Origin: Paraburkholderia silviterrae
Lineage (GTDB): Bacteria; Pseudomonadota; Gammaproteobacteria; Burkholderiales; Burkholderiaceae
Length of the DNA stretch: 64,000 nucleotides
Assembly (NCBI RefSeq): GCF_004353915.1
Contig: NZ_SMRP01000020.1
Span: 62,001-126,000, forward strand
Direction of reading: 5' to 3'
The notes beneath the pieces were generated by a model. The model was not told the DNA's origin and searched no databases. It saw nothing but the letters and a program-made list of their open reading frames with translations. The position numbers and the translations under genes were made by a program. Shown piece after piece: positions 35,274-43,151 of this stretch (positions are counted from its first letter, which is position 1; the number at the start of each line of letters is the position of its first letter).

Positions 35274-36812
35274 TCAGCTCTCGCCGAGCTGTCCTTCGAT
35301 GCCGGCCAGCTCGCGCTCGCGCGCGGCCGTTGGCTTGCCGATCGGCGGCCCGCCGAAGCTCTTGCGCACGCCAGCGCCGTACCAGATCGCCAGCAGCACG
35401 GCGAGCAAGCCCACGATCACGTAGACAACCTTCTGGTTCGGCGGCTGGATGCCCACGTAGGCGAGCACCAGTGCGCCGAACACGGCCGCCACCGCGAACG
35501 GTTTGGACAGCAGGCCAAGCTGGAACGGCCCCTTCTCGGTCCAGCTGCGCCCTTCGGCGAAGATGCCGGCCGCAGTTGGCATCGCGTACGAAATGAACAG
35601 GAATACCGCGCTGCCCGCGCTCAGCACGGAGAACGCGTCGCCGTAGAGCGTGATCGCAATCGCGAGCACCGCCGAGACCCAGATCGCGTATCCCGGTGTG
35701 CGATGCGTGGCGTTGACCTTGCGCAGCCACTTCGATCCAGGCAGACCGCCGTCGCGTGCGAACGCGTACATCATCCGCGAAGTCGACGTCACCGCCGCGA
35801 GGCCGCACACGTAGTTAATGAAGAACATCAGCAATTCGATCACGATGCGCAGCGGCGCGGGAATGGGCGCGAGGATCGCTTCGAAGAACCCGGTGCCCTG
35901 CTTCACCCCGGCAGTGAGATCCGGCATCACGAGCACGAACGCGCAGACCATCACATAGCCGAAGGTCGTCGACCAGAACACCGAGCCGATGATGCCGCGC
36001 GGCACGTTGCGCGCCGCCTGATGGGTCTCCTCCGAGGTGTGCGCCGACGCATCGAACCCTGTAATGGTGTACGCCGTCAGCAAGAGGCCGGACAGGAATG
36101 CCATCGCCATCGTCTGCTTCGGCCACTGGCCGCCGTCGACGCCGGTGAAGTTGGTGAAGGAGTAGAGCCGAGACAGATCGATTTTGACCGGCGAATACAC
36201 GAGCAGCGACACGACCAGCACGACGGTGACCACGAAGATCAGATAGCCCGACAAGTCGGTGATCCGGCTCGTGATGCGGATGCCGCGATGATTGAGGAAT
36301 GCTTGCGACGCGGTGATCGCTGCGAGAAAAATGGTCTGATCCCACCAGCCGAGCGAGTCCGGCTTCACGCCGAACATCGGCGCGATGAGCGTCCGGAAGA
36401 ACGGATCATACGTGCCGTAGTTGATCGCCGCGACGACGAACACAAGGCCGAGCAGATTGAACCACGCAGTGAGCCAGCCCCACGTCTTGCCGCCGAGAAT
36501 CGAGCTCCAGTGATAAAGGCCGCCGGCCGTTGGAAAGGATGATGCGATCTGCGCCATCGCCGCGGCGACAACGAGCGCGAACAGCGACCCGAGCGGCCAG
36601 CCGATGCCGATCGATGCGCCGCCCGCCGCTGAGAGCCCCAACTGGAACGACGTAATGCCGCCCGACAGGATGCAGATCAGCGAGAACGACACGGCGAAAT
36701 TCGAGAATGCCCCCATGCGGCGTGAGAGCTCCTGCGCATAGCCCATCTTGTGTAGCAGCTTGACGTCGCTGTCGATGGGCTCCCGCGACGGCGCGGCCGA
36801 GTCGATGTCCAT
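35274..36812 (-). CDS. APC-superfamily amino-acid permease
   Basis: A 512-residue inner-membrane transporter with about 12 helices of the amino acid-polyamine-organocation family. Helix 1 carries the FSLICILSGGITSFQLGL type sequence, and helix 6 TITGFDASAHTSEETHQA, which is typical of the eukaryote-like GABA/choline permease (ACT) branch. The start is the ATG at 36812, with AGAGGA upstream; the frame to 36884 has no support. It lies 68 bases after an SDR gene and is presumably in one operon with it, controlled by the AraC regulator at 37895. Substrate likely an amino acid or amine. Confidence 0.87.
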   Translation of the reverse strand: MDIDSAAPSREPIDSDVKLLHKMGYAQELSRRMGAFSNFAVSFSLICILSGGITSFQLGLSAAGGASIGIGWPLGSLFALVVAAAMAQIASSFPTAGGLYHWSSILGGKTWGWLTAWFNLLGLVFVVAAINYGTYDPFFRTLIAPMFGVKPDSLGWWDQTIFLAAITASQAFLNHRGIRITSRITDLSGYLIFVVTVVLVVSLLVYSPVKIDLSRLYSFTNFTGVDGGQWPKQTMAMAFLSGLLLTAYTITGFDASAHTSEETHQAARNVPRGIIGSVFWSTTFGYVMVCAFVLVMPDLTAGVKQGTGFFEAILAPIPAPLRIVIELLMFFINYVCGLAAVTSTSRMMYAFARDGGLPGSKWLRKVNATHRTPGYAIWVSAVLAIAITLYGDAFSVLSAGSAVFLFISYAMPTAAGIFAEGRSWTEKGPFQLGLLSKPFAVAAVFGALVLAYVGIQPPNQKVVYVIVGLLAVLLAIWYGAGVRKSFGGPPIGKPTAARERELAGIEGQLGES

Positions 36813-36880
36813 GAGACGATCCTCTTTCAGAGTTGTGGCGTTGCGGAAATATCGTGTGACGGCTCGACGGGAGACGCGGC

Positions 36881-37660
36881 TCACGCAGCCGTGAAGCAGT
36901 TGTCGACGTACAGATGTGCGCCGTTCACGAAGCTGGCGTCGTCGCTCGCAAGAAAGAGCGCGGCCTTCGCCACTTCATCGGGCTGGCACAGGCGTCCTTG
37001 CTGCACCGACAAGGCCGCTTCGCTCGCGTCGAAGCCATGCTTCGCGAGCGCGGCGATTTCGCGCCGTCCATGCGGCGTATCGATGAATCCCGGGCACACC
37101 GCATTGCAGCGAATCCCGCGATCGCGGTACTCGACGGCGATCGCGCGCGCGAACATCGCGCATGCGCCCTTCGTCGTGCAGTACAGCACCTCGAGCGGCG
37201 TCGCCGCGACCGATGAGATCGACGCCGTGCATACGATCGAGCCGCCGCCCGCTTCGAGCATGTACGGCAGCACCGCGCGCGTCATCATGAACATGCTCTT
37301 GACGTTCACGTTCATCAGCCAGTCGTAATCTTCGTCCGTGGTGTCGACGAACCGCTTCACGACGATGCTGCCCGCATGATTGAAAAGCACGTCGATACGG
37401 CCGAAGCGCCCGGCGATGCCCGCCACGGCGGCATCGACCGCGTCACGCTTCGAGACGTCGGCCGCGAACAGTTCGGCCTCGCCACCCGCTGCGCGGATCC
37501 GGTGGACCACCTCTTCGCCCGCGTCCGCATTGATGTCGACCACGGCAACCCGCGCGCCTTCTCGCGCGAACAGCAGCGAGGCCGCACCGCCTGCGCCTGT
37601 CGCGCCACCCGACACGATTGCGATCTTGCCCTCCAGCTTGCCTGCCGCCGACTTGCTCAT
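36881..37660 (-). CDS. Short-chain dehydrogenase/reductase
   Basis: A 259-residue classical SDR with intact catalysis: cofactor loop SGGATGAGGA (about 17-26), NHAG (94-97), and Ser147, Tyr160, Lys164 (LEVLYCTTKGA). GAGGTGACGC precedes the ATG at 37660. It is the first gene of a likely operon with the amino-acid permease and is divergent from an AraC regulator 234 bases away. It probably oxidises a hydroxyl of the compound imported by the permease or of its breakdown product. The exact substrate cannot be read from the sequence. Confidence 0.87.
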   Translation of the reverse strand: MSKSAAGKLEGKIAIVSGGATGAGGAASLLFAREGARVAVVDINADAGEEVVHRIRAAGGEAELFAADVSKRDAVDAAVAGIAGRFGRIDVLFNHAGSIVVKRFVDTTDEDYDWLMNVNVKSMFMMTRAVLPYMLEAGGGSIVCTASISSVAATPLEVLYCTTKGACAMFARAIAVEYRDRGIRCNAVCPGFIDTPHGRREIAALAKHGFDASEAALSVQQGRLCQPDEVAKAALFLASDDASFVNGAHLYVDNCFTAA

Positions 37661-37894
37661 GCGTCACCTCGTGTGTGTTTCCGGTGTGCCTAAGCTAGGG
37701 CGTGCGGGTGCCATCGACTATCCAAAATTGGCAAAAAATAAAAATCCCGTAAACGCCCTTCCCTGACGAACGCATTACACACCCGGAAATCCGGCGTTTT
37801 TGACGAAACAGCGTCACACCACGGTCACAATTTATTTCGCTTACACTGCACGGCACGCGGCTTTCGGGGCGCGCAACCTGAACCGGAGGACGCT

Positions 37895-38878
37895 ATGCAG
37901 CCGCACTTTCAGACCCGCGCCGCCGTCGAAATCCGCCGCTGCAGAAACATCGACGAGCAGGCGATGCTGCTCGATGCCTGGAATCAAAGCTATTGCCAGA
38001 TTTCGCGGGGCGCATTCGACGGCTCGGTCAGCTCGATCGCGGCGGGCGGTGTGCGCGTGCTGGTCGAGCGCCTGAACCGCACCGTGTATCAGCGCGGCCA
38101 TGTCGCGCAGTCGAAGCTCGCCATCGGCATTCCGTTCCAGCTCGAAGGCCACGCGCTGCTGTGCGGACAGACCAGCCATCGCGACGGCGTGCATGTCTTC
38201 TCCGGCGACGGCGGCTTCGAATTTCTTTCGCCCGACAAGCACGTGATCGTCAATCTCGAGATCGACCCTCAAGCGGTCACGAGCAGTCTGGTCCGTTCGC
38301 AACTGGACGAACTGGCGCCGTTCGTCGGCACGAGGCCCGGCGTGCTGAACGTCGATCCCGGCAGGCTGGACGAGCTTCGTGCGGTGCTCAGACAGATGCT
38401 CGATACGGTGGCGGCAACGCCCACGCTGCTTGACGACCCCGGCGTGGTGGCGGCGTTCGAGAAGTCGGCGATCTTCGGGGTGGCGGAAGTGCTGCAGGGC
38501 ATGCCCAACGCCGAGGCGCAGGGCACGCCCGACGCGCGCATCGTGCGCCACTGGCAGCTCGTGCGAACCGTGCGCGAGCTCGTTGAAGCGTCGCCCGATT
38601 GTCCACTGTCCGTTGCCGAGCTTTGTGCGCGTTTGCGTGCAAGCCGCCGCACGCTGCAATACGCATTCGAAGACACGCTCGGTGTGAATCCGTCGGCATA
38701 CGTGCGCGCGGTGCGCCTCGATCACGTGCGCCGCGAACTGCGCAACGCTTCATCGGTGAGTGAGGCGGCCACGCGGTGGGGCTTCTGGCACTTTGGGAAT
38801 TTCTCGAACGAGTACCGCGAGCAGTTCGGCGAGTTGCCATCGGAAACGTTCCGGCGTGCGAAGCATCGTGGTTTTTGA
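37895..38878 (+). CDS. AraC-family transcriptional regulator (EutR-like)
   Basis: A 327-residue AraC/XylS protein. The C-terminal ~100 residues hold the double helix-turn-helix (SVAELCARLRASRRTLQYAF and the FWHFGNFSNEYREQFGELP segment). The N-terminal part, with WNQSYCQISRGAFDGSVSS and ERLNRTVYQRG, resembles the effector domain of EutR-type ethanolamine regulators and kin. GGAGG five bases upstream supports the ATG. It is divergent from the SDR/permease operon and is the obvious regulator of it. Whether ethanolamine or another amine is the inducer is unknown. Confidence 0.88.
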   Translation: MQPHFQTRAAVEIRRCRNIDEQAMLLDAWNQSYCQISRGAFDGSVSSIAAGGVRVLVERLNRTVYQRGHVAQSKLAIGIPFQLEGHALLCGQTSHRDGVHVFSGDGGFEFLSPDKHVIVNLEIDPQAVTSSLVRSQLDELAPFVGTRPGVLNVDPGRLDELRAVLRQMLDTVAATPTLLDDPGVVAAFEKSAIFGVAEVLQGMPNAEAQGTPDARIVRHWQLVRTVRELVEASPDCPLSVAELCARLRASRRTLQYAFEDTLGVNPSAYVRAVRLDHVRRELRNASSVSEAATRWGFWHFGNFSNEYREQFGELPSETFRRAKHRGF

Positions 38879-39265
38879 GCGCATCGTTTCCGCACGGCAC
38901 CCATGCGCTCAACTGCGGTTCATTCGAGCAACGGCTGCTTTCGATTAAAGCCGGCCATATCATGAGGGCGACGAGGCTGTACGCGAGAGGTCCGTATCGG
39001 GTGAGGTCTCACGCCTCCAGTTTCCTCTCGCACATCCATTTGACGATTCCCGGATCTTGATGCGAGAAGAAGCTGCTTTCCCTCGCATCGAGTCCGACAA
39101 TCAGGGGCGACATTGCATCAGGCTGTACCCGGTAGAGTCGAGCTGTGGCGCGGTAGCGCCAGGTTCGGTTTGTCTGTTTCCCCCTTGCGTCTGGCGGTGC
39201 CCGAATATCCGCCGGCTTCAACCGTTTCGTTACCTCCACAATTGCGCCGGTTGCTTCCGGCTGGA
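38879..39265. other. Intergenic region, no gene recognised
   Basis: 387 bases between the convergent AraC and TSUP genes. Overlapping frames here are shadows without ribosome sites. No hairpin with a T-run was found. Confidence 0.4.
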
Positions 39266-40084
39266 CTAGCGGTGTTGCCAGACCTTGAGTGCCGAGACCA
39301 CGAGTATTGCCGCGAGCGCTGGCAACAGGACAGCACTCGAGATCGCGCCAACCAGGCGAGCACCAATGAAGGTTCCAACGATGGAGCCGAGCGCCATGAA
39401 GATCAGAAACGCGCGGTGGTATCGCAGGACGGCAAAACTGCTGTCCCGACTGTAGCGCGCAAAGCCCATCAACATCGTTGGAAGGCTCACCGCGAGACTC
39501 AGGCTGCCAGCAAGCTTTATGTCGATGCCATATAGCAGCAGCAATGTCGGTATCAGCAACTCGCCGCCGGCAACGCCCATTAGTGCGGCGACCATACCGA
39601 TTCCAAATCCAGCGAAGACACCCAGTACGACTCGCGCAATTCCTGTTACGTGCAAGGCGTCGCGGTGTGCTGCGCTGTGCCCAAATAGCAGGACCACGGC
39701 AATCGCCACCAGCAGGGCGGCCAGTACCCGGTAGAGCGTGCGAGGGTGCGTGCGCGTCGCCCAGCTCGCGCCCACCCATGCGCCTGCCAGGCTGCCGGCC
39801 AACAGGTTCAGGATGACCTGCCAGTGGCCGAGCACCTCATTCCAGGGAACCGCTTGCGCGCGAAAGGGTAGCGCAGTGGAGACGACGACCAGACTCATCG
39901 CCTTATTCAGGATCACCGCTTCCAGCGCGCCGAACCGGAACGCGCCGATCAGAAGCGGCAGACGAAACTCTGCGCCGCCAAGCCCGATCAACCCGCCCAG
40001 CGCACCAATGATTGCGCCGCCTCCGAAGGCTGCTGTGCGGTTACGAGGCGTCGCCTCCGTCACGGCCGCATCTTGCGTTGTCAT
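39266..40084 (-). CDS. TSUP (TauE/SafE) family membrane permease
   Basis: A 272-residue inner-membrane protein with about eight hydrophobic segments. It shows the family pattern GGAIIGALGGLIGLGGAEFRLPLL at residues 21-44 and the repeated GVAGGELLIPTLLLLYG in the second half. TSUP proteins export or import sulfite, sulfoacetate and other small organosulfur or organic anions. Substrate not determinable here. The start at 40084 has only a weak ribosome site. The gene is separated from the NRAMP-related gene upstream by a strong terminator, so it is independently expressed. Confidence 0.85.
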   Translation of the reverse strand: MTTQDAAVTEATPRNRTAAFGGGAIIGALGGLIGLGGAEFRLPLLIGAFRFGALEAVILNKAMSLVVVSTALPFRAQAVPWNEVLGHWQVILNLLAGSLAGAWVGASWATRTHPRTLYRVLAALLVAIAVVLLFGHSAAHRDALHVTGIARVVLGVFAGFGIGMVAALMGVAGGELLIPTLLLLYGIDIKLAGSLSLAVSLPTMLMGFARYSRDSSFAVLRYHRAFLIFMALGSIVGTFIGARLVGAISSAVLLPALAAILVVSALKVWQHR

Positions 40085-40174
40085 GTTCTGGCGTGCTCAA
40101 AGGTTGCTGCAGCTGGACGGGCCTGGTTTCTGGAGGGACGCGAGCCGATAGCGATGTACCAAAGATAGCATGCA

Positions 40175-40209
40175 GAGAAAAACGGGTTCGGAGCCAGCTC
40201 CGAACCCGT
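40175..40209 (-). terminator. Rho-independent terminator of the NRAMP-related gene
   Basis: A 13-bp perfect stem (arms 40182-40194 and 40197-40209) with a 2-base centre is followed on the minus strand by TTTTT. It is one of the strongest hairpins in the window, about 47 bases after the transporter stop. Confidence 0.9.
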
Positions 40210-40255
40210 TCCAGAAAGGCGCCAGACGCGCGCTGCCCGATTCGTTCAGTCGCCC

Positions 40256-41917
40256 TCAATGAATGGCCATCTGCACGACCTTCACGATGACGAGACCCAC
40301 TGCGACAACGAGATAGCCTCGCAGCACGCCCATCCACACCCGGGTCGAAAGCGTCATGTGCTGCGGCGCCGGCAGGTCTTCGAGCGGCGGCATGCGCCAC
40401 GTGTCGCGCAGCGCCTTGCGGGCCGCCTTGTTCAGCGCCGACGCGTCATTGGCGGCAGCCGCGCCACGCGCCTTGCGCGAGAGCTCCACCGCGGCATAGA
40501 CCGCCACGGCAAGGCCGCAACCGCCCACGAGAATCTCGACGATCGTCGCGCCGCTGATATCCGGCCACACGGTGGCGGCAGTCAGGATGATCGACAGGAC
40601 GACGAGGACGGCAATGACGGCACCCGTAAACACGTTCAGCTTCTTCGAGTTCACCCACGGACCCAGCACAGCCTTGTCGTTGCACAGCAGCAGCAGGAAC
40701 ACGGTTGCGCTCGGCAGCAGCACGCCAGCGAGCGTCTGCACGGCTTCGGTCAGGAGGCCGAGCGGGCTGCCCGGCATCAGCACGAGGGCGGCAGCCAGCG
40801 CGATGATGCCGAAGTACACGAGATAGAAGCCCTTCGCATCGAGCACGCTACGGTGCAGCGAGTGCTTGACGTTGAACACGTCACCGATCGCGTAGGCCGT
40901 CGAAAGCGAAACGGCAGCGGCGCCAATGATCGATGCATCGAGCAGCGCGACGGCGAAGATCGTCGCCGAGGTCTGGCCGACGTACTTGTGCAGGCCCGTG
41001 ATGACGCCGCCCGCATCGGTGAAGTTGCCGAACTCGGGACGGCCCGCGAACAGCGCGGCGCAGAAGGCCATCATTGCCACGGCGCCAATGATCACGAAGG
41101 CGATGCCGATCCAGAGGTCGGCCTTTTCGTACTTCATGAAGCGCGGCGTGATGCGCTTGTCGATCACATAGCTCTGCTGGAAGAACAGCTGCCACGGTGC
41201 AACGGTCGTGCCGACGATGCCGATCACGAGCAGCATCACATCGGAGAGCTTCGAATCCTTCGGCCAGTTCGGCACGAAGAAGTCGCGCGCGATGACGTGG
41301 ACCGGCGGGTGGATCGAGACGAGCACCGGGATCAGCAAGAGGCTCAGCAGGCACAGGATGATCGCGAAGCGTTCGAAGCGCCGGAAGTTGCCGGTACTGA
41401 CCGCGGCCATCGTCAGGACTGCGGCGATGCAGACGCCGAGAACCTTCGAAACGCCGAGGAAATCGAGCGCAAACGTAATGCCGATGAACTCGGTGACGAT
41501 CGTGAGCGCATTGAGCAGGAACAGGTCGATGACGCTGAAGGCACCCCAGAATTTGCCGAAGCGTTCGAAGATGAGGCGTGCATGGCCAACGCCGGTCACG
41601 GCGCCGAGGCGCAGCACCATTTCCTGATTCACATAGAGCACCGGGATCAGGAGGGCGAGCGTCCAGAGCAGCGTCGTGCCGTAGTTCTGGCCGGCCTGCG
41701 TGTAGGTGCCGAAAGCGCCGGCATCGTTATCCCCGACCATGACGATGAGGCCGGGACCGAGGATCGCAAGCAGCGTGCGCAGGCGCGCCATCCAGTTGCT
41801 GCGCGGGGCGGTGTCGTGGTGGGCGATCGTGCCGAAGGCGCCCTTGATATCGCCTACGTGGGCATCGTCGAGCACGGCGGTGCGGCGCGACCCGATGTTT
41901 GCAGGGGTGGCAGACAT
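40256..41917 (-). CDS. NRAMP-superfamily divalent metal transporter with altered ligand motifs
   Basis: A 553-residue, roughly 11-12-helix inner-membrane transporter of the NRAMP/SLC11 superfamily. Helix 1 begins with the family GPG (54-56), but the metal motif DPGN reads Asp65-Ala-Gly-Ala68. In helix 6 the MPH motif reads Ala240-Pro241-Trp242. Loss of the helix-6 Met, and substitution of the helix-1 Asn, are features reported for NRAMP-related magnesium transporters, so Mg2+ (with Mn2+) is likelier than Mn2+/Fe2+. AAGGA precedes the ATG at 41917. The transcript carries a long structured leader with two short ORFs, and the gene ends at a strong terminator. Confidence 0.88.
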   Translation of the reverse strand: MSATPANIGSRRTAVLDDAHVGDIKGAFGTIAHHDTAPRSNWMARLRTLLAILGPGLIVMVGDNDAGAFGTYTQAGQNYGTTLLWTLALLIPVLYVNQEMVLRLGAVTGVGHARLIFERFGKFWGAFSVIDLFLLNALTIVTEFIGITFALDFLGVSKVLGVCIAAVLTMAAVSTGNFRRFERFAIILCLLSLLLIPVLVSIHPPVHVIARDFFVPNWPKDSKLSDVMLLVIGIVGTTVAPWQLFFQQSYVIDKRITPRFMKYEKADLWIGIAFVIIGAVAMMAFCAALFAGRPEFGNFTDAGGVITGLHKYVGQTSATIFAVALLDASIIGAAAVSLSTAYAIGDVFNVKHSLHRSVLDAKGFYLVYFGIIALAAALVLMPGSPLGLLTEAVQTLAGVLLPSATVFLLLLCNDKAVLGPWVNSKKLNVFTGAVIAVLVVLSIILTAATVWPDISGATIVEILVGGCGLAVAVYAAVELSRKARGAAAANDASALNKAARKALRDTWRMPPLEDLPAPQHMTLSTRVWMGVLRGYLVVAVGLVIVKVVQMAIH

Positions 41918-41968
41918 AATTTTTCCTTATGGGTAATGCTTGAAGGTGCAGCTTGAGAAGCTGGCGCA

Positions 41969-42017
41969 GCGTTGCCGTTCACGGGCGTGCGGCGGGCACT
42001 CCGGTGAGCGGCAACGC
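41969..42017 (-). promoter_or_regulatory. Stem-loop in the leader just upstream of the NRAMP-related gene
   Basis: GCGTTGCCG and CGGCAACGC (plus-strand arms 41969-41977 and 42009-42017) form a perfect 9-bp stem, extended after one mismatch by a TCAC/GTGA helix. A small AGCTT-GAG-AAGCT hairpin (41950-41962) lies between it and the ribosome site. Together they could sequester or expose the transporter start. Confidence 0.55.
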
Positions 42018-42026
42018 CAGTCGATG

Positions 42027-42176
42027 TCAGTGAGCGAGCTTGCTCAGGACCATCCGGATGGCGGCGACCACGCGGGCCGAAGCGTGCGGACGGGCGTCGA
42101 GCGCGAGCAGGCCGTTGTAGTGCGGGCGAGCTTCCTCGACGTGCGGGAGTTGCGAAACGAGCAGAGCGAAGCGCAT
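42027..42176 (-). CDS. Short ORF 2 in the NRAMP-related leader (49 aa)
   Basis: ATG at 42176 to TGA at 42027-42029 encodes 49 residues. GGAGG lies seven bases upstream, one of the best ribosome sites in the window. The peptide starts MRFALLVSQLPHVEEARPHY and ends in a helix-like RMVLSKLAH. It has no signal peptide or membrane segment. It lies 110 bases before the transporter start on the same strand. It could be a small protein made with the transporter or a second leader peptide. I do not recognise a family. Confidence 0.6.
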   Translation of the reverse strand: MRFALLVSQLPHVEEARPHYNGLLALDARPHASARVVAAIRMVLSKLAH

Positions 42177-42195
42177 GGGGATTCCTCCAGGAGCT

Positions 42196-42234
42196 TGAAA
42201 CGGGGTGCCTTCGACCAGGCCTGCCTTCGTTTCA
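42196..42234 (-). promoter_or_regulatory. Inverted repeat around the ribosome-site region of short ORF 2
   Basis: TGAAACG (42196-42202) and CGTTTCA (42228-42234) can form a 7-bp stem directly before the GGAGG of the 49-residue ORF. Ribosome position on the upstream short ORF could change its folding. Confidence 0.4.
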
Positions 42235-42289
42235 GTTCACACGGGCCGAGGCGCTCGGGCGTGTGGGAGGAACGTGCGCAGCGAGGGTG

Positions 42290-42361
42290 TCAGGCGAAGC
42301 GAGTGGCGTTCAGCGAGAACGCGTGGCGTGTCGTACAAGAACAAGGCTCAGGGTCGGGCAT
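42290..42361 (-). CDS. Leader peptide ORF 1 (23 aa, starts Met-Pro-Asp-Pro-Glu-Pro)
   Basis: ATG at 42361 to TGA at 42290-42292 encodes 23 residues. AAAGGAG lies six bases upstream, a near-ideal ribosome site. The peptide opens MPDPEPCSC. Alternating Pro and acidic residues right after the start are the feature that makes E. coli/Salmonella MgtL (which opens Met-Glu-Pro-Asp-Pro) destabilise translating ribosomes when Mg2+ is low. Here the same type of opening precedes a transporter predicted to carry Mg2+. The ORF is too short to appear in usual annotation. Function is inferred from this resemblance and position. Confidence 0.65.
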   Translation of the reverse strand: MPDPEPCSCTTRHAFSLNATRFA

Positions 42362-42407
42362 CGTGTGCTCCTTTGTCGTTTGCGTCCGATCAGCGTTTGA
42401 CGGACGT

Positions 42408-42437
42408 GTTTAACCGCACGCCGGGCTCGCGCGGCAA
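42408..42437 (-). promoter_or_regulatory. Possible sigma-70 promoter of the NRAMP-related leader
   Basis: On the minus strand TTGCCG (42437-42432) and TTAAAC (42413-42408) are 18 bases apart, about 45 bases upstream of leader ORF 1. The match to the -35/-10 consensus is moderate only. Confidence 0.3.
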
Positions 42438-42945
42438 TGAGCGCGCGAAAACGGCGTGAACGAGCGGCGCGATGAGCCAATGGCTCGACGCGCCAGGTCG
42501 TCTGGACGAATGCGCGAAACCACGCACGCGTCACGGACGGCGGCCAATCAAAGAGATGCGCGAGGGAGGAACTGCGGAATTTACTGCGGCGCGCACCGTC
42601 TGCCTGCTGGCAGGACGGCGGCTAAGGAAGAATCAAAGCGGGCGTCGGGCCGGTCAGGCAGAAAAACTTCTCGAAGATCGACTACTGCAACTGTCCAAGG
42701 CATATGCCCCTTTCGTGAAAACAGGCGAATTCTAGTGACGATTAGCAAGCCGAGTCAACGACAATTTCGAAGATTTTTCTTTCGAATTCATTACTGGAAA
42801 TGGCGGCGAATACCGGTCGTCACCCCAGGCATTTCAGGGGCGATGACTGGGGCTCGCGCGCAAACGCCAGGCACCTGACGCCCTGCTTTCCTTTGACGCG
42901 CGACGGACTAGACTGGAAGTGCCCCAGCAAACCATGGAGGCAGAC
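42438..42945. other. Intergenic region upstream of the NRAMP-related leader
   Basis: 508 bases between the divergent leader transcript and the small gene at 42946. The part near 42720-42800 is AT-richer and may carry the promoter of the small gene. No ORF with a ribosome site was found. Confidence 0.4.
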
Positions 42946-43134
42946 ATGACGACCGTCTACGTCGTGAAGACCGGTGCCCAGTTCCTCTGCACCGCCGAGG
43001 ACGGTGACATCGGCATGGCCCCGGCGATTGAAGAAGCCACGTCGTTTCTTTCGTATGAGGAAGCGGAAAAAGTGGCGAATCAACACGCCGACCCCGGATA
43101 CGAAATCGTGGTCTTCGAACTGATCCGACACTGA
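42946..43134 (+). CDS. Small conserved-type hypothetical protein (62 aa)
   Basis: A 62-residue soluble protein from the ATG at 42946, with GGAGG six bases upstream; the ATG at 42919 has no such site. It shows alternating strands and helices: MTTVYVVKTGAQFLCTA, a Ser-Tyr-Glu-Glu-Ala-Glu-Lys-Val-Ala helix, then YEIVVFELIRH. The look is that of a compact alpha/beta domain. No family recognised. It ends 17 bases from the convergent LysR gene. Confidence 0.65.
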   Translation: MTTVYVVKTGAQFLCTAEDGDIGMAPAIEEATSFLSYEEAEKVANQHADPGYEIVVFELIRH

Positions 43135-43151
43135 TCCGGCCCGCGCAGGCG

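Noticed and set aside
40259-41956. 565-codon plus-strand frame over the NRAMP-related gene
   Set aside because: Antisense shadow with extreme Asp/His/Arg content; the minus-strand frame encodes a clear multi-helix transporter.
42310-42534. 74-codon minus-strand frame overlapping the leader ORF 1 region
   Set aside because: Arg-rich, no ribosome site, and in a different frame from the well-supported 23-codon leader ORF.
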